Positions 43,001 through 55,918 of a stretch of DNA of 64,000 nucleotides are shown here, in pieces. The notes beneath the pieces were generated by a model, which saw only the letters and a program-made list of their open reading frames with translations, had not been told where the DNA came from and did no database searches. This stretch comes from Nocardia sp. XZ_19_385 (GTDB lineage: Bacteria > Actinomycetota > Actinomycetes > Mycobacteriales > Mycobacteriaceae). The stretch is taken from NCBI RefSeq assembly GCF_015355755.1, contig NZ_JACVEE010000005.1, positions 124,001-188,000 of the forward strand, given 5' to 3'. Within the stretch, counting starts at the first letter, position 1. The number at the start of each line of letters is the position of its first letter. The position numbers and the translations under genes are program-made.

Positions 43001-46000
43001 GGCCTGCTCGACGCGGCGGTCCGCGGCTACGAGCTGGAATCGCACCATCGGTTCCTGCACATCTGCTCGCCCAGCTTCGATCCCTCCGTGCTGGAGTGGA
43101 TGTGCGCGTTGGCCGTTGGCGCGACGCTGGTCATCGTGCCGTCATCGATCGCCGGAGGCGCCGAACTCGGCGACCTGCTGCGCACCGAGGCGGTCACGCA
43201 CTCGATCATCACTCCGGCGGTGCTCGGCACCGTCGATCCGGCCGGTCTCGACCAGTTCGAGGTGGTGTTCGTCGGCGGTGATGTGCTGACCCCCGAGCTG
43301 CTGGCGAAATGGCAGCCCGGCCGCCGCTTCCTCAACGCCTACGGGCCGACCGAGGCGACCATCATGTCGTCGTTCGTGGAATTGGTGCCAGGGCAGCGGA
43401 TTACCATCGGTGCGCCGTTGCGCGGCATGTCCGCCCTGGTGCTCGACGCACGATTGAATCCGGTGCCGCCGGGCGTCGCGGGCGAGCTGTATCTGGCGGG
43501 TGGCGGCCTGGCGCGGGGCTACCGCAACCGGGCCGGGTTGACCGCCGAACGGTTCGTCCCGAATCCGTGGGGTGCGTCCGGCGCGCGGATGTATCGCACC
43601 GGCGACATCGTGCGCTGGTGCGCCGGGACCGGAACCGACTGGCAGCTCGACTATGTCGGGCGTTCCGACGCGCAGGTGAAGGTGCGTGGCTTCCGCGTCG
43701 AACTCGGCGAGATCGACGCGGTGCTGAGCGGGCATCCGGATGTCGAGTTCGCCGTCACCCTCGGGCGGACGCTGCCCTCCGGATCGACGGCACTGGTGTC
43801 GTATGTCCTTGCGGCCCAGCAGCATACGGTCGAACCAGCCAGGCTGACCGAGCACGCCGCGGCGGTCCTGCCCGCGCATATGGTGCCCTCCGCGATCGTC
43901 GTTCTCGACGAACTCCCACTCACCAGCAACGGCAAGCTGGATCGAAAAGCCCTGCCGGAACCGGTCTTCGAACCCGCGACATCGCGCGCACCGCTGGGTC
44001 CTGTCGAAGCGCAACTGGCGGAACTGTTCGCGCAGGTGCTGGGTGTGCCCGAAGTCGGCGTGGAGGACTCCTTCTTCTCGATCGGCGGCGACAGCATCAT
44101 GTCGATCCAGCTGGTGTCGCGGGCCAAGGCGGCCGGGATCGTCTTCACCGCCCGGGATGTGTTCGAGCAGCGGACCGTTGCCGGATTGGCCCGCGTCGCG
44201 GCCGTGGGTGGCGAGGCGCCGATTGTGCTGGCGGAGTTGCCCGGTGGGGGCGTCGGAGATATCCCACTGACGCCGATCCTGGCGGAATACCTGACCACCG
44301 GCTCCTCGGATCGGTTCGCCCAGACGATGGTGCTGGCGCTGCCCGAAGGTATCGACCGGGCCGGTCTGGTCGCCACGATCGGCGGTGTGCTCGATCGGCA
44401 CGAGATCCTGCGCTCCCGGGTCTGGTCCGAGGACGGGCGCTGGCGGTTCGAGACACTGCCGCGCGCGGCGGTCGATGCCGGAACACTGATCTCGGAACTC
44501 GACGCGCGCGCCGTGGCCGACGGCGCGGAGCTCGCGCGAATCGGCAGTGCCGCAATGGCTTCCGCGCTGGCCGCATTGGCCCCCGCGGCCGCCCGGATGC
44601 TGTCCTGCACCTGGATCCGCCGTGCCGGCGGCCAGGACGTGCTGGCGATCGCGGCACACCACTACGTGATCGACGGGGTGTCCTGGCGCATTCTGATCCC
44701 CGATCTCGCGCTGGCCTGGACCCAGCACGCGGCGGGGCAGCAGATCACGCTGCCCGCGGTCGGCACCTCCTTCCGGCGCTGGGCGCACGGCCTCGCCGAA
44801 GCGGCGGTCGCGCCCGCCCGCGCGGCCGAGCTGGATTTCTGGCAGCGAGTACTGGCCACCCCCGATCCATTGCTGGGTGCGCGAGCCATCGATCGCTCGG
44901 TCGACACCGCCGCCACCATGCGGTCGCTCACCGTTTCGGTGCCGGTCGAGGTCACCACGGCGGTCCTGACGACACTGCCCGCGCTGTACCGCGCGGGTGT
45001 CAACGACGCATTGCTCGCAGCGCTCGCGCTCGCGGTGCGTAGCTGGCGCAGGCGCCGCGGGGTCGACGCGCCGGTGACGCGGATCCGACTCGAAGGCCAT
45101 GGCCGCGAGGAAACCGTCGTCCCCGGAGCCGATCTCACGCGCACCCTCGGCTGGTTCACCAGCCTCTACCCGGTCGCGATAGACCTGTCCGAGGTCGAAG
45201 CCGTCGATGCCGCGGGGCTCGCGACGCTGCTGAAGTCGGTCAAGGAACAACTGATCGCGTTGCCGGACAAGGGCATCGGGTTCGGTCTGCTGCGCCACCT
45301 GAACCGGGAGACCGCGGAGCTGCTCGGCGGCGATCCCGGGCAGATCGGCTTCAACTATCTCGGCCGGGCGTCGGCGGGCGCGCCCGCGGACCACACCGAC
45401 TGGATGCCGACCGGCGATCTCGGCGAGCTGGATATCGAGCACGACCTGCCGGTCGGGGCGGTCGTCGACATCAATGCGATCGTCGCCGACACCGCCGCCG
45501 GTCCGCGCATGGAAGCGAGCTTCCGGTATGCGGCGGAGATCCTGGACGAGGCGGCCGTGCGGGAGCTGGCCGAGGAGTGGTCGGCAGCGCTGACGGCGTT
45601 CGCCGACCATGCGAAGCACCCGGCGGCGGGCGGTCTCACGCCGTCGGATGTGCCGCTGGTGCGGGTCTCCCAGTCCGAGCTGGACCAGTGGCGGTCCGAC
45701 TACCCCGGGCTGACCGACGTGTTGCCGCTGTCGCCGTTGCAGGGTGCGCTGCGGGTGCTGATGGAACTCTTGGACGGATCGGTCGAGGCCTACATCATCC
45801 AGTTGGCGGCGCAGCTGGGCGGCGAACTGGACATGGCGCGGTTGCGGCGGTCCGCGCAGGCCATTCTGGATCGGCACGCGAACCTGCGGACCGCGTTCGT
45901 CTCGGCGCACGGCGGGACGCCGGTGCAGCTGGTGGTCGAGGCGGTCGAGGTGCCGTGGCAGGTCGTCGACGGCGTCGCGGCGGCGGATCTGCCCGGGCTC

Positions 46001-49000
46001 CTTGCCGACGAGCGTCAGCGCGGATTCGACCCCGCGATCGCGCCGCTGCTGCGATTCACGGTGTACCGCAACGACTCCGGTCACAGTCACCTGGTGCTGA
46101 CCGGGCATCACATTCTGCTCGACGGCTGGTCCATGCCGCTGTTGATGAAAGAACTCCTGGTTCTCTACGCGGCCGGCGGCGACGCCGGAGTGCTGCCCGC
46201 GGTCCGCCCGTATCGCGACTATCTGCGCTGGCTCGCCCAGCAGGACCGGAACGCGGCCGAACGCGCGTGGTCGGACGTCCTGGTCGATGTCACGCCGACC
46301 ATGCTCGGGCCCGAATTGCCCGCTCCCGCGCGCCCGGGCACCGGATTCGGGCTCTGCGAATTCACCCTGTCCGCAACGGAAACCGCTGCGCTGACCACCT
46401 ATGCCTCGGGTGCCGAGGTCACCGCCAACACGGTGATCCAGACGGCTTGGGGTCTGGTCGTCGCGGGCACCACCGGCCGCGACGACATCGTCTTCGGCGC
46501 CACGATCTCCGGCCGCCCGGCGCAGCTCGACGGGATCGGCGACATGATCGGCCTTTTCGTCGACGCCATCCCGGTGCGGATCCGGTTCACCGCCGACACC
46601 ACGGTCGGTGCGCTGGTGGATTCCGTGCAGGCCGAACAGGTCTCGCTACTGGATCACCACCACCTCGGCCTGAGCGCGATCCAGCGCATGGCCGGACAGG
46701 GTGAATTGTTCGACACCATGCTGGTTTTCGAGTCCTACCCGGTCGATGTCGAAGGGCTGCGGCAGGCCGGGGGCGCGCTCGACGGACTCCGGGTCGAGGG
46801 CCTGCAGGGCGCCGACTTCACGCACTATCCGATCACCGTCCTGGTCTTCCTCGGCGCGCAGACGCTGGTACAGCTGAAGTACCGGCGCGATATGGTCGCC
46901 GACGCGACCGCCAAAGACGTGGCCGATCGACTACGCCGGGTGCTCGCGGGCATGGTGGCGCGGCCCGCGGCCCGGGTGATCGATGTGCCGTTGCTGGCCG
47001 GGAACGAGTACCAGCGGCTGACCCGGATGGGTGGCGGCACACCTGCCGATACCGGGTTGCTGCCCGAACTGCTCACTCGCGGAGTCTGTTTCGGGCAGGA
47101 CCGGGTTGCGGTTCGCGAGACCGGGCGCTCGTACACCTACGGCGAGCTCGACGCGCAGTCGTCGCGTCTGGCGCGGGTCCTCATCGCGCGGGGGGTCGCG
47201 CCGGAAACCGTTGTGGCGCTGGCGCTGCGGCGTTCCTACGAGATGGTTGTCGCCGTGTGGGCGGTCGCAAAGGCAGGCGGTGCGTACCTGCCGGTCGATC
47301 CGGGCTATCCGGCCGATCGGGTCCGGTACATGCTCACCGATTCCACTGTGGCTGTGGGGATCACGACCGGCACGCCGGGTCAGCCCGATGCCGTCGATTG
47401 GCTGGTGCTCGACGACCCGTCGACCGAGCGGTTGTGCGCGGCACAATCTGCTGCGCCGATCTCAGATGCCGATCGCACTGCGCCCCTGCGGCTTTCGAAT
47501 TCGGCCTATGTGATCTACACGTCCGGTTCGACCGGTCTGCCCAAGGGCGTCACCGTCACGCACGCCGGTCTCGGCGGCCTCGTCGCCTACTCGGCGAACC
47601 TCCTGGGGCTCGGCCCGGACCATCACATGCTGCACGTGTGCTCACCGAGCTTCGACCAGTCGGTGGAAGAGCTGTGCACTGCCTTCTACAGCGGCGCCAC
47701 CCTGGTCATCTCGCCGCCGGACATCGTCGGCGGCGCCGAGCTGCACGACCTGCTGCGGGCGGAGCGCGTCACCCACACCATCATCACCCCGGCCCTGCTC
47801 GGCACCATCGACCCCGCCGGCCTGGACGACCTGGAAGTCGTCTCCGCCGGCGGCGAGGCCAGCACGCCCGAACTCCTCGCCCGGTGGCAGCCGGGCCGCC
47901 GCTTCATCAACGGCTACGGCCCGACCGAAGCGACGATCGGCGCCACTTACACCACGCTGGTTGCGGGACAGCGGGTCACGCTCGGCCACCCCGTGCCCGG
48001 GTTGTGGGCGGCGGTGCTCGATGCCCGGTTGCGACCGCTCCCCGCCGGTGCCACCGGCGAGCTCTACCTGGCCGGCCCGGCGCTCGCACGCGGCTATCAG
48101 GGGCGGTCCTGCGCGACCTCCGAGCGTTTCGTCGCCAACCCTTGGGGTGCTCCGGGGGAGCGGATGTACCGCACCGGTGACCTGGTGCGCTGGGTCGGTA
48201 CCGACGCGGCCGCCTGGGAGCTGGAGTACCTGGGCCGCACCGACTTCCAGGTGAAGATCCGCGGTTTCCGCATCGAACTCGCCGAGATCGACGCGGTGCT
48301 CACCGCGCACCCGCAGGTCGACTACTCGGTGACCGTCGGCTGCGAAAACAACTGCGGTGCGACCGTTCTCGTCTCCTACGTGACCGGCGATGCGATCGAC
48401 CCCGGCGAACTGGTGCGGTTCGCGGGCCGGACGCTCCCGCCGCACATGGTGCCCGCCACGGTCGTCGTCCTCGACGAAGTTCCGCTGACAGCTGTCGGCA
48501 AGCTCGACCGTAAAGCGCTGCCCGCACCGGCATTCGCGCCCCGGAACTACCGCGAGCCGGCCACGGCGGCGGAGCGGACAGTGGCTTCGGTCTTCGCCGA
48601 GGTGCTCGGCATCGAACGGGCCGGGGCCGACGACGACTTCTTCGCTCTCGGCGGTAACTCGCTGCTCGCGACCCGGGTGACCGCGCGCCTCGGCGAGGCA
48701 GTGCACGCCCGGATCCCGGTGCGCCTGCTCTTCTCCGCGCCGACCGTCGCCGAACTCGCGAGCCTGCTCGCCGACCGCACCGGGGGCCGCGAGCGCCGCG
48801 CCCTGGTGGCGGGTCCACGGCCGCAGCGCATTCCGCTCTCACCCGCGCAGCAGCGCATGTGGTTCCTCAACCGGTTCGACACCCAGTCGGCTGCCTATAA
48901 CATTCCGCTCGTGCTGCGCCTGACCGGCGAGCTGAATGTGGACGCCCTGCGCCGGGCCTTCGCCGACCTGATCGAGCGTCACGAGGTCCTGCGCACCGTG

Positions 49001-52000
49001 TACCCGCAGACCGCCGACGGCCCGACGCAGGTCATCCTGCCGTCCGCGCACGCGGACGTGCCACAGCTGGAACTACGCACCGGTCCGCTCGACGTGGAAT
49101 CCGCCGTAGCCGAACTGGTCTCGACGATCTTCGATGTCACCACGGAGGCGCCGCTGCGCGCGGTCCTGTTCCAGATCGACGAGCACGACCACGTCCTCGC
49201 TCTGGTCGTCCACCACATCAGCGGTGACGGCTTGTCAGGTGGCCCACTCACCCGCGACCTGGTGACCGCCTACGCCGCCCGCACGAAAGACGAAGCCCCA
49301 CAGTGGGATCCGTTGCCGGTGCAATACGCGGACTACGCACTGTGGCAGCGCGAACTACTCGGCAGTGAGGACGACCCGGCCTCGGTGGCCGCCGAGCAGG
49401 TGGCTTACTGGCGTTCAGCTCTGGCCGACCTGCCCGACCAGCTGGAATTGCCGCGCGACCGGCCGCGCCCCGCCGTCCAGTCCTACGCCGGCGACCGCGT
49501 GGAACTCCGCGTCGACCCCGCGACCCACGCCGCGCTCGCGGAACTGGCTCGCGCCGAGGGCGCGACCCTGTTCATGGTTGTGCACACCGCGCTGGCCGTC
49601 CTGCTGGCCCGGCTCTCGGGTACCGACGACATCGCCATCGGTACCCCGATGGCGGGCCGCGGCGAGGCCGCCCTCGATGACCTCATCGGCATGTTCGTCA
49701 ATACCCTGGTGTTCCGCACGCACTACGATCCGCACGCGGCCTTCACCGAACTGCTTGCTCGGCAACGGGAAGTCGACCTACAGGCCTTCGCCAACGCCGA
49801 TGTCCCGTTCGAGCGTCTGGTCGAGCTGCTCAACCCGGCCCGCTCCACCGCCCGGCACCCGCTCTTCCAGGTCGGTTTGTCCTTCCAGAACCTGGACCGG
49901 TCGGCCCTGGCGCTACCGGGCCTGACCGTTGCGGGCCTGGACACCAATCGTCAACTGTCCCAGTTCGATCTGCACGCGATCGTCGCCGACGCCTACGACG
50001 CCGAGGGCGCACCCACCGGTATCCACGGTTTCCTCACCTACGCGACGGACCTGTTCGACCGCCGCACGGTGCAGGACTTCGCGGACCGTTTCGTGCGGCT
50101 GCTCACCGAGATCGTGGCTGCCCCGGGCACCGCCGTCGGCGACCTCGAACTCCTCGACGCCACCGAGCATGCGGCGCTGAGCCTGCGGAATGCGACCGCG
50201 CACCAACTGGATTCGGCGGCCACATTGCCTGCGCTGCTGGCCGCTGCGGTTGCCGCGGACCCGAAGGGGACCGCGCTGGTCACCGATGCGGGCACCCAGC
50301 TGACCTACGCCGAACTCGGCGCGCGGGTGAATCAGCTTGCCCGCCATCTGATCTCGCTCGGCGTCGGCCCGGAGTCGCGGGTTGCGCTGGCCATCCGCCG
50401 GTCTGTCGATCTGGTCGTGGCGATGTACGCCGTCAGCACCGCTGGCGGCGCCTATGTGCCGGTCGACCCGGATCAAGCCGCGGAGCGCACCGATTACATC
50501 CTCGAGGTCGCGGCACCGGTGTGCGTGCTGACCAACGCCGACACGGACTTCAGCACCGCCATGGTGCCGGTGGTGCGCCTCGACGAGGTGGACCTCTCCG
50601 CGTACGCCACTGCCCCGATCACAGACTCCAGGGCGGCGCAGCCGGAGCACACGGCCTACGTGATCTTTACCTCGGGCTCGACCGGTCGTCCGAAGGGTGT
50701 CGCGGTTACGCATGGGGCGATCGCGAACCAGTTGCTGTGGAAGGCAACCGAGTTCGGTCTCGATGCCGCTGATGCGTTCCTGTTGAAGACTCCCGCGACT
50801 TTCGATCTGTCGGTGTGGGAGTTCTGGTCGGCTGTTGTGTGTAGTGGTCGTCTGGTGATCGCGGTGCCGGATGGTCATCGCGACCCGGCTTACTTGAATG
50901 AGCTGTTGGCGCGGGAGTGGGTCACCACTTTGCATGTGGTGCCGTCCATGCTCGATGCCCTGCTCAGTGCCGGTGGGCTGCCGGATTCGTTGTGGCGGGT
51001 GCTGGCTATTGGTGAGGCTCTGCCGGGGGTGTTGGCTCAGCGGTTCCGGGGGGAGTTGCCGCGGGTGGAGTTGTTCAACCTGTACGGTCCGACCGAGGCT
51101 GCGGTGTCGATCACCAGCCATCGCGTCACCGATGCTGATGCGGTGTCGGTGTCGATCGGTGCGCCGGAGTGGAACAGTCAGGTCTATGTGCTGGATGCCC
51201 GCCTGCGGCCGGTGCCGGTCGGTGTGTCGGGTGAGTTGTACCTGGCGGGTGCGCAGTTGGCGCGTGGTTACTTCGGCCGCCCGGATTTGACTGCGGATCG
51301 TTTCGTGGCCAACCCCTTCGGTGCGGGTGAGCGTATGTATCGCACCGGTGACTTGGTGGCTTGGAACACCGCTGGTGAGTTGGATTATCGGGGCCGTACG
51401 GACTTCCAGGTGAAGGTCCGTGGTTTCCGGATCGAGCTCGGTGAGATCGAAGCCGCCCTGCTGGCGTTGCCGGAGATCGCGCAGACCGCGGTGCTCGCGA
51501 AGTCCGACCCGCGCACCGGTGATCGCCTGGTGGCCTATCTGGTGGGTACGGATATCGATGTGGCGCAGGTGAAGTCGGCGCTCAGTGCTGCATTGCCGTC
51601 GTACATGGTGCCCAGCGCTTTCGTGGTCTTGGACGCGCTCCCGCTCAACGTCAACGGCAAGCTGGATCGAAAGGCGTTGCCGGAGCCGGAGTTCGAAACG
51701 CAAGCCTTCCGTGCCCCGTCGACTCCGATCGAGGAGATCGTCGCGCAGGTCTTCACCGATCTGCTGGGCAGCGACCGCGTCGGCGCCGACGACGACTTCT
51801 TCGACCTCGGCGGCAACTCGCTGCTGGCGACCCAGGTCGCCGCGCGCCTCGGCGCAGCACTGGACACCAATGTTCCGGTGCGCACCGTCTTCGAGTCCTC
51901 CACCGTCGCCGGACTGGCCGTCAAGGTCGAACAGCACGCGGGCAGCGGACGCAAGGCCCTCACCGCCGGCCCACGCCCGGAACGCATTCCGCTGTCGCTG

Positions 52001-55000
52001 GCGCAGCAGCGCATGTGGTTCCTCAACCAATTCGATCCGGATTCGGCGGCCTACAACGTGCCGGGTGCGGTGCGTTTGATCGGTGAGCTGGATACGGCGG
52101 CTCTACAGCAGGCGGTCGCCGATGTCATCGCGCGCCACGAGACGCTGCGGACGGTGTATCCGGAACGTGACGGGATCGCGTACCAGGTGATCCTGCCCGC
52201 CGATCAGGCGGTGCCCGACCTCACTCCGGTGCCCGTGACCGCCGGCGAACTGGGTGCCGCGATCGGCGGCATGGTCGGCCTCGGGTTCGACGTGACCTCC
52301 CAGGTCCCGTTGCGGGCGAAGCTGTTCCAGGTCGCCGACGGCGAGTACGTGCTGGCGTTCGTGGTGCACCACATCAGCGCGGACGGCTGGTCCATGGGCC
52401 CGTTGACGCGGGATGTGGTGCTGGCATACGCCGCTCGCGCCGCGGGTACCGCGCCGGGCTGGGCGGCACTGCCGGTCCAGTACGCCGATTTCGCGCTGTG
52501 GCAACGCGAGGTGCTGGGCGCGGAAACCGATCCGGACAGCCTCATCTCGGCCCAGGCCGAATACTGGCGCAGCGCCCTCGCCGGGCTGCCCGACGAGCTG
52601 AACCTGCCCGCGGACCGGCCGCGGCCGCGGCTGGCCTCCTTCGCGGGCGGACAGGTGCAATTCGCTATCGGTAGCGAGCTGCACCAACGGCTGAAAACGG
52701 TTGCGCGCGAGCAGAACGCGACCCTGTTCATGGTCCTGCACACCGCGCTGGCGGTATTCCTGGCGCGTATGTCCGGCACCGCGGACATCGCTATCGGAAC
52801 GCCGGTGGCGGGCCGCGGTGCGGCCGAGATCGACGATGTCATCGGAATGTTCGTCAACACGCTCGTGCTGCGCACCCAGGCGCCGGGGGACCGGTCGTTC
52901 GGCGAATTGCTGAGCGCCACAAAGGAAGCCGACCTGCAGGCGTTCGCGCATGCGGATCTGCCGTTCGAGCGACTGGTGGAACTGCTCAACCCGGAACGTT
53001 CCACCGCGCGCAACCCGTTGTTCCAGGTGTCGCTGGCGTTGCAGAACGTGCCGGAAAGTAGCTTCGAGCTGCCCGGGCTGCGGGTCGAAGCGGTCGAATC
53101 CGGCGTGCTGCCCGAGCAATTCGACCTGTCGCTGACGATACGGGAAACCGAATCCGGATTGTCGGCGCTGCTGACCTACGCGCGCGACTTGTTCGACGAG
53201 TCGACGGTCGAGGTGTTCGCCGAACGGTTCGTGCGCCTGCTGGAGGCGATCGTGCACCGGCCGGAACTTCCGGTCGGCGAACTGTCGCTGCTGTCCGGCG
53301 ACGAGCATGCCCGGCTGACTCCGATCAGCGGCCCCGAGCCGATCGACCGTGGCCTGCTGCCGGACCTGCTCGCTCGCGGGCTGCGACTGGGCCCGGACCG
53401 GATCGCCGTGCGCTATCAGGGCCGTTCGATCAGCTACGGCGAGCTCGACGACTATTCCTCGCGGCTGGCGCGGGTGTTGATCGCGCACGGTGTGGGGCCG
53501 GAAACGGTAGTGGCCCTGGCGATCGCGCGTTCCTACGAGATGATCGCCGCGATCTGGGCAGTGGCCAAGACCGGCGGCGCGTTCGTGCCGGTCGACCCCG
53601 CCTACCCGCCGGACCGGATCCAGCACATGCTCACCGATTCCGGCGCGGTACTCGGTCTCATCGCGACCGCCGACAGCTCCGGACTCCCGGCGGATCTCAC
53701 GTGGCTGACGCTCGACGATCCCGCGACCGAGCGGCTGCTGGCCGACCGGTCCGGCGCGCCGGTCACCGACGCGGAACGTACTGCGCCGCTTGATCTTCGG
53801 CATCCGGCGTACCTGATCTACACCTCCGGTTCCACGGGCCTGCCCAAGGGCGTCACCGTCACTCACAGCGGGCTCGCTGGTTTCATCGGCTACCTGGCGA
53901 CCGAGGCCTATCGGATCGGCCCGCACCATCGCATGTTGCAGGTGACCTCGCCGAGTTTCGATCAGTCCGTGGAGGAGTGGCTCACCGCGTGCTACGCCGC
54001 CGCGACCTTGGTCGTTGTGCCACCGAGCATCATCGGTGGCGACGAGCTGTCCGAACTGCTGCGCGCCGAGGCGGTTACCCACGCGGTGATGACCCCGGCG
54101 CTGCTGGGCACCGTCGACCCGGACGGCCTCGATCACCTGGAGTTGGTGGCGGCCGGCGGCGATGTGACGGGTCCGGAGTTGCTGGCGCGCTGGCAGCCGG
54201 GCCGCCGGTACATCAACGGTTACGGCCCCACCGAGATGACGATCGGCGCGGTCTACGGCCCGCAGCAGGCCGGTACTCCGGTGACCATCGGTGTTCCGGT
54301 GCACGGTATTTCGGCGTTGATCCTGGACGCCCGCATGCATCCGGTGCCGCCGGGCGTGGCCGGTGAGCTGTACCTGGCCGGTGCCGCGATGGCGCGCGGC
54401 TACCACAATCGTCCGGGGCTGACCTCGGACCGGTTCGTAGCGTGCCCGTGGGGCGCCGCGGGCGAGCGCATGTATCGCACCGGTGACCTGGTGCGACTCG
54501 TTCCCGGCGCCGCCGGCGGCGATTGGGAGTTCGACTACCTGGGCCGCACCGATGCGCAGGTGAAGATCCGGGGCTTCCGCATCGAGCTGGGTGAGATCGA
54601 CGCCGTCCTCGGCGCGCACGAGGATCTCGATTTCGTCACCACTATCGGCCGCGAGAACGACTCGGGTGCAACGGTTCTGGTTTCCTACGTGCTGCCCGTA
54701 CCCGGTCGCGCCGTGGATCCGGCCGCGTTGACCGCCTACGCGGCGCGACGTCTCCCGCAACACATGGTGCCCGCGGCGATCGTTGTGCTCGACGAGATCC
54801 CGCTGACCCCGGTAGGCAAGGTGGATCGTAAGGCGCTACCGAAGCCGGAACTGGCCGAGCGGCACCATCGCGCGCCCTCGACCCCGCTGGAACAAGCCAT
54901 CGCCGACGTCTTCGCCGAGGTCCTCGGCGTGCCGCGAGTCGGACTGGACGACGACTTCTTCGCCCTCGGCGGCACCTCCCTGGTGGCCACCAAGGCGGTC

Positions 55001-55918
55001 AGCAGGCTGCGCCGGGTGACCGGCACACAGATCCGCGTGCAGTGGTTCTTCACCGATTCCACCGTCGAGGCGCTGTCCCGGCGCATCACGGCTGCCCGCG
55101 TCGGCGACGACGCGGACGGCCTGGGGGTCATGCTGCCGATTCGCGCCGAAGGCGACCGGCCCGCCCTGTTCGCCATCCATCCTCTCTACGGATTGTCCTG
55201 GTGCTACGCGGGTTTCGCGCAGTACCTGGATCGCCCGATCTATGGCGTGCAGTCCCCGGTGCTGTCGGAACCGGACTATCTCCCGTCCGCGCTGGCGGAC
55301 ATGGTGCACCGCTATGTCGCCGAAATCCGCGCGGTGCAACCGGACGGCCCGTACCACCTGCTCGGCTGGTCCCTCGGCGGTGTCCTGGCCCACGGTGTCG
55401 CCGTTGCCCTGCAAGCCTCCGGCGCCGAAGTCGCCTCGCTGGTCATGCTGGACAGCAGGATCGGCGACGACATCGGCGACCTGCGCACCGCCCTCGCCGC
55501 CCTCTTCACCGAAATGGGCCTCACCGACTCCGCCGTGGTGGCAGACGGCGAATCCGATGACCTCACCGACGAGGCTTTGGCGGCTCTGCACGCCGCCATC
55601 CCCCCGGAACTGGCCGCCATCACCCCGGACCACCTGCGCACCATCTACCGCAGCGCGCTCCGCTCCGCACGTTTGGAATCCACCGCCGACTTCGGCGTCT
55701 ACCGCGGCCGCCTGGACTTCTTCAGCGCCCAGGGCGCCGGCCTGGCCGCCAGCTGGGCCGAATATGTGGACGGCGAAATCGTCGACCACCCGGTCGACGC
55801 CCCGCACGACCTGCTCACCACCCCGGAAGTTCTGCGATCCGTGGGCCCGCGGATCGCGAGCCTGCTCGACTCAGGCGAGGAATCCCGGAGCAGTCGGAAG
55901 TCCCCGCACCGCGGCTGA
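37100..55918 (+). CDS. Five-module nonribosomal peptide synthetase
   Basis: A 6272-residue NRPS that should make a pentapeptide in one chain. Approximate domains: A1 20-510, T1 (Ser569), E1 615-1090 (HH757); C2 1103-1515 (HH1232, D1237), half-C 1525-1775, A2 1780-2290, T2 (Ser2332), E2 2375-2860 (HH2520); C3 2870-3290 (HH3003), A3 3297-3800, T3 (Ser3854); C4 3905-4350 (HH4038), A4 4355-4860, T4 (Ser4907); C5 4955-5396 (HH5090), A5 5400-5905, T5 (Ser5960); TE 6010-6260 (Ser6091 in GWSLGG, His6236). T1 and T2 carry GGDSI, as expected before epimerases; T3 and T4 carry GGNSL. Predicted stereochemistry is D-D-L-L-L. There is no starter C domain. GAGAGGG lies 13 bases before the ATG. No mbtH or phosphopantetheinyl transferase gene is nearby. 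Confidence 0.96.
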   Translation: MDGVRRAVRGRNRRRSSSPLFVQLLTAAVESAAGSIAVRYNSTGAPADQRQLTYTELDEASSRLARELIERGVGPGDVVAVGFTRSIESVLAVWAVAKTGAAYVPVDPTLPAERIDYLLADSRAVLGVTGSAHRARLDDAQRESVGTEWLAIDEPGLRERIAAQPAHPVSYLDRVRTLSDQHPAYVIYTSGSTGRPKGVVVTHAGLATLVTAQRERYAVHGDSRVLHVCSPNFDVSVLELLLAFSSGATLVISPPSVFGGADLADLLRAERVTHLLITPAALESVDPAGLDALRTVVVAGDAFGPGLVERWAPGRSFFNGYGPTEATILATGTGELRPGEPITMGAALAGVGAVVLDSRLRPVPAEVTGELYLSGPALAQGYLGRAGLTAERFVANPFGTPGARMYRTGDLVRRRGDGTLEYLGRTDFQVKVRGFRIELGEIDAALTAHPDIDYAATLGKTAPSGATLLVSYVLPRNGFELDKAELARFVGATLPSHMVPSAFVALDAIPLTPNGKLDRQALPEPVFEAAASRAPEGALETRIAELFAQVLGVDRIGAEDSFFAAGGDSILSIQLVSRARAAGIVFTPQDVFEQRTVAGLARVAVAGTEAVPALAELPGGGVGDIPLTPVLAAYLEHGSSDRFTQQMVLELPADIDRKALVDTLTAVVDHHDTLRAQLGPVAGEWRLRTLPPGAVDVDALLTRVEVPAGLVPAELSVAACAAMDSALNTLDPAAGRMLACTWLARPDGPDALILAVHHYVIDGVSWRILVSDLVAAWAQLRNAQPVTLPAVGTSFRRWAHGLAEADRSAELPYWQQVLAVADPPLGARDLDRARDTVATVRRFTVTVPAAVTHAVLTELPSRYRGGVNDGLLAALALAVRTWRADRGVDAATTRIRLEGHGREENAVAGADLTRTVGWFTTMYPVALDLSGHPADGAALGAILKSVKEQLLVVPDKGIGFGMLRHLDPGAGGQLGGSLGQIGFNYLGRISTGDEGLTEHSWLPTGAWGEPEAAQDPAMPAAAVVDINAIVTDGAQLTASFAYASEILAETEVRELAEHWVAALTRLAEHVQDPAAGGLTPSDVPLVRVVQNELDTWQRQRPGLVDVLPPSPLQLGLLYLTQISESDPYLLQLAVELAGVVDLDRLRRAAQTVLERHAILRTAFGATADGIPVQLVAEGLSVSWQVRDTADTDPESLLAAEQLAGFDPAVAPLLRFTVYRTDSGRTHLVLTAHHLLLDGWSMPLLMKELLLSYAADGDSAVLPRVRPYRDYLAWLARYDRDATLDIWKAALSGARPTRLTEALAPPVIPADGHGMCAADLTAAETAALQAFAATTEVTVNTVIQAAWGLVLASCTGVEDIVFGAVVSGRPPQLDGVDAMVGLFANTIPVRMRFDAQAPVRELLKQLQSEQVSLLEAHHLGLAEIQRVAGAGELFDSLLAYESYPVDADGLRLAYGSIDGLEIVGLHGGNLTHYPVAVQVELGAELRIGVQHRHDMVDTATAEALANRLRAVLAEFVAAPERTPAELERHFCERNDLIAQTRYWRAALADLPEELNLPVDRPRTTAVASADQHVAVDIAADLHLRLHQFARSRDTTVFTVAHATLALLLARLSGADDIPIGTLVRSVGAGDDWADGVVLRTRISGQMSFEYLLAEAKEVALQVFTRTDLSFGALAALVESERSATGVVARGSLVQVILSDGEPPVRRSGTALPKHELALHIREAHNSAGIAADFGFASELFDRHTVEVLAERFIRLLAAAVRQPETPVGDLPLLGGDELAQLTRVTEDSVMATGLLPDLMTRGVALGRDRVAVRDRGRSITYGELDDRSSRLARVLIERGVGPEALVAVSLPRSAEMVTAVLAIAKAGGAHVPVDPGYPADRVRHMITDSGAVLGITTAEYVDGLPGGVDWLLLDHPTTAELCAAQSDAPVADADRIAPLHLRHPAYVIYTSGSTGLPKGVTVTHTGLGGLLDAAVRGYELESHHRFLHICSPSFDPSVLEWMCALAVGATLVIVPSSIAGGAELGDLLRTEAVTHSIITPAVLGTVDPAGLDQFEVVFVGGDVLTPELLAKWQPGRRFLNAYGPTEATIMSSFVELVPGQRITIGAPLRGMSALVLDARLNPVPPGVAGELYLAGGGLARGYRNRAGLTAERFVPNPWGASGARMYRTGDIVRWCAGTGTDWQLDYVGRSDAQVKVRGFRVELGEIDAVLSGHPDVEFAVTLGRTLPSGSTALVSYVLAAQQHTVEPARLTEHAAAVLPAHMVPSAIVVLDELPLTSNGKLDRKALPEPVFEPATSRAPLGPVEAQLAELFAQVLGVPEVGVEDSFFSIGGDSIMSIQLVSRAKAAGIVFTARDVFEQRTVAGLARVAAVGGEAPIVLAELPGGGVGDIPLTPILAEYLTTGSSDRFAQTMVLALPEGIDRAGLVATIGGVLDRHEILRSRVWSEDGRWRFETLPRAAVDAGTLISELDARAVADGAELARIGSAAMASALAALAPAAARMLSCTWIRRAGGQDVLAIAAHHYVIDGVSWRILIPDLALAWTQHAAGQQITLPAVGTSFRRWAHGLAEAAVAPARAAELDFWQRVLATPDPLLGARAIDRSVDTAATMRSLTVSVPVEVTTAVLTTLPALYRAGVNDALLAALALAVRSWRRRRGVDAPVTRIRLEGHGREETVVPGADLTRTLGWFTSLYPVAIDLSEVEAVDAAGLATLLKSVKEQLIALPDKGIGFGLLRHLNRETAELLGGDPGQIGFNYLGRASAGAPADHTDWMPTGDLGELDIEHDLPVGAVVDINAIVADTAAGPRMEASFRYAAEILDEAAVRELAEEWSAALTAFADHAKHPAAGGLTPSDVPLVRVSQSELDQWRSDYPGLTDVLPLSPLQGALRVLMELLDGSVEAYIIQLAAQLGGELDMARLRRSAQAILDRHANLRTAFVSAHGGTPVQLVVEAVEVPWQVVDGVAAADLPGLLADERQRGFDPAIAPLLRFTVYRNDSGHSHLVLTGHHILLDGWSMPLLMKELLVLYAAGGDAGVLPAVRPYRDYLRWLAQQDRNAAERAWSDVLVDVTPTMLGPELPAPARPGTGFGLCEFTLSATETAALTTYASGAEVTANTVIQTAWGLVVAGTTGRDDIVFGATISGRPAQLDGIGDMIGLFVDAIPVRIRFTADTTVGALVDSVQAEQVSLLDHHHLGLSAIQRMAGQGELFDTMLVFESYPVDVEGLRQAGGALDGLRVEGLQGADFTHYPITVLVFLGAQTLVQLKYRRDMVADATAKDVADRLRRVLAGMVARPAARVIDVPLLAGNEYQRLTRMGGGTPADTGLLPELLTRGVCFGQDRVAVRETGRSYTYGELDAQSSRLARVLIARGVAPETVVALALRRSYEMVVAVWAVAKAGGAYLPVDPGYPADRVRYMLTDSTVAVGITTGTPGQPDAVDWLVLDDPSTERLCAAQSAAPISDADRTAPLRLSNSAYVIYTSGSTGLPKGVTVTHAGLGGLVAYSANLLGLGPDHHMLHVCSPSFDQSVEELCTAFYSGATLVISPPDIVGGAELHDLLRAERVTHTIITPALLGTIDPAGLDDLEVVSAGGEASTPELLARWQPGRRFINGYGPTEATIGATYTTLVAGQRVTLGHPVPGLWAAVLDARLRPLPAGATGELYLAGPALARGYQGRSCATSERFVANPWGAPGERMYRTGDLVRWVGTDAAAWELEYLGRTDFQVKIRGFRIELAEIDAVLTAHPQVDYSVTVGCENNCGATVLVSYVTGDAIDPGELVRFAGRTLPPHMVPATVVVLDEVPLTAVGKLDRKALPAPAFAPRNYREPATAAERTVASVFAEVLGIERAGADDDFFALGGNSLLATRVTARLGEAVHARIPVRLLFSAPTVAELASLLADRTGGRERRALVAGPRPQRIPLSPAQQRMWFLNRFDTQSAAYNIPLVLRLTGELNVDALRRAFADLIERHEVLRTVYPQTADGPTQVILPSAHADVPQLELRTGPLDVESAVAELVSTIFDVTTEAPLRAVLFQIDEHDHVLALVVHHISGDGLSGGPLTRDLVTAYAARTKDEAPQWDPLPVQYADYALWQRELLGSEDDPASVAAEQVAYWRSALADLPDQLELPRDRPRPAVQSYAGDRVELRVDPATHAALAELARAEGATLFMVVHTALAVLLARLSGTDDIAIGTPMAGRGEAALDDLIGMFVNTLVFRTHYDPHAAFTELLARQREVDLQAFANADVPFERLVELLNPARSTARHPLFQVGLSFQNLDRSALALPGLTVAGLDTNRQLSQFDLHAIVADAYDAEGAPTGIHGFLTYATDLFDRRTVQDFADRFVRLLTEIVAAPGTAVGDLELLDATEHAALSLRNATAHQLDSAATLPALLAAAVAADPKGTALVTDAGTQLTYAELGARVNQLARHLISLGVGPESRVALAIRRSVDLVVAMYAVSTAGGAYVPVDPDQAAERTDYILEVAAPVCVLTNADTDFSTAMVPVVRLDEVDLSAYATAPITDSRAAQPEHTAYVIFTSGSTGRPKGVAVTHGAIANQLLWKATEFGLDAADAFLLKTPATFDLSVWEFWSAVVCSGRLVIAVPDGHRDPAYLNELLAREWVTTLHVVPSMLDALLSAGGLPDSLWRVLAIGEALPGVLAQRFRGELPRVELFNLYGPTEAAVSITSHRVTDADAVSVSIGAPEWNSQVYVLDARLRPVPVGVSGELYLAGAQLARGYFGRPDLTADRFVANPFGAGERMYRTGDLVAWNTAGELDYRGRTDFQVKVRGFRIELGEIEAALLALPEIAQTAVLAKSDPRTGDRLVAYLVGTDIDVAQVKSALSAALPSYMVPSAFVVLDALPLNVNGKLDRKALPEPEFETQAFRAPSTPIEEIVAQVFTDLLGSDRVGADDDFFDLGGNSLLATQVAARLGAALDTNVPVRTVFESSTVAGLAVKVEQHAGSGRKALTAGPRPERIPLSLAQQRMWFLNQFDPDSAAYNVPGAVRLIGELDTAALQQAVADVIARHETLRTVYPERDGIAYQVILPADQAVPDLTPVPVTAGELGAAIGGMVGLGFDVTSQVPLRAKLFQVADGEYVLAFVVHHISADGWSMGPLTRDVVLAYAARAAGTAPGWAALPVQYADFALWQREVLGAETDPDSLISAQAEYWRSALAGLPDELNLPADRPRPRLASFAGGQVQFAIGSELHQRLKTVAREQNATLFMVLHTALAVFLARMSGTADIAIGTPVAGRGAAEIDDVIGMFVNTLVLRTQAPGDRSFGELLSATKEADLQAFAHADLPFERLVELLNPERSTARNPLFQVSLALQNVPESSFELPGLRVEAVESGVLPEQFDLSLTIRETESGLSALLTYARDLFDESTVEVFAERFVRLLEAIVHRPELPVGELSLLSGDEHARLTPISGPEPIDRGLLPDLLARGLRLGPDRIAVRYQGRSISYGELDDYSSRLARVLIAHGVGPETVVALAIARSYEMIAAIWAVAKTGGAFVPVDPAYPPDRIQHMLTDSGAVLGLIATADSSGLPADLTWLTLDDPATERLLADRSGAPVTDAERTAPLDLRHPAYLIYTSGSTGLPKGVTVTHSGLAGFIGYLATEAYRIGPHHRMLQVTSPSFDQSVEEWLTACYAAATLVVVPPSIIGGDELSELLRAEAVTHAVMTPALLGTVDPDGLDHLELVAAGGDVTGPELLARWQPGRRYINGYGPTEMTIGAVYGPQQAGTPVTIGVPVHGISALILDARMHPVPPGVAGELYLAGAAMARGYHNRPGLTSDRFVACPWGAAGERMYRTGDLVRLVPGAAGGDWEFDYLGRTDAQVKIRGFRIELGEIDAVLGAHEDLDFVTTIGRENDSGATVLVSYVLPVPGRAVDPAALTAYAARRLPQHMVPAAIVVLDEIPLTPVGKVDRKALPKPELAERHHRAPSTPLEQAIADVFAEVLGVPRVGLDDDFFALGGTSLVATKAVSRLRRVTGTQIRVQWFFTDSTVEALSRRITAARVGDDADGLGVMLPIRAEGDRPALFAIHPLYGLSWCYAGFAQYLDRPIYGVQSPVLSEPDYLPSALADMVHRYVAEIRAVQPDGPYHLLGWSLGGVLAHGVAVALQASGAEVASLVMLDSRIGDDIGDLRTALAALFTEMGLTDSAVVADGESDDLTDEALAALHAAIPPELAAITPDHLRTIYRSALRSARLESTADFGVYRGRLDFFSAQGAGLAASWAEYVDGEIVDHPVDAPHDLLTTPEVLRSVGPRIASLLDSGEESRSSRKSPHRG
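41670..42421 (+). other. Half condensation domain inside NRPS module 2
   Basis: NRPS residues of about 1525-1775 form only the C-terminal lobe of a condensation domain. It starts just before Tyr1541 of [16 protein letters not shown] and runs to [10 protein letters not shown], directly after a complete C2 and before A2. The N-terminal lobe with HHxxxDG is missing. The sequence resembles the C-lobes of C4 and C5 more than that of C2. The frame is intact. Confidence 0.8.

Noticed and set aside
43142..46111. 989-codon open frame on the minus strand inside the NRPS, with similar long frames such as 52103-54763
   Set aside because: These are antisense shadows of high-GC coding sequence: low-complexity Arg/Gly/His-rich translations with no domain, lying fully inside an NRPS frame that has complete motifs.
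37100..55918. Reading the NRPS as the siderophore synthetase for the nearby iron-uptake genes
   Set aside because: No IdeR-type box precedes the NRPS, no salicylate, hydroxamate or catechol tailoring gene is present, the adenylation codes are not the usual Orn/Ser/Thr set, and hrpB and a peptidase gene separate the loci.
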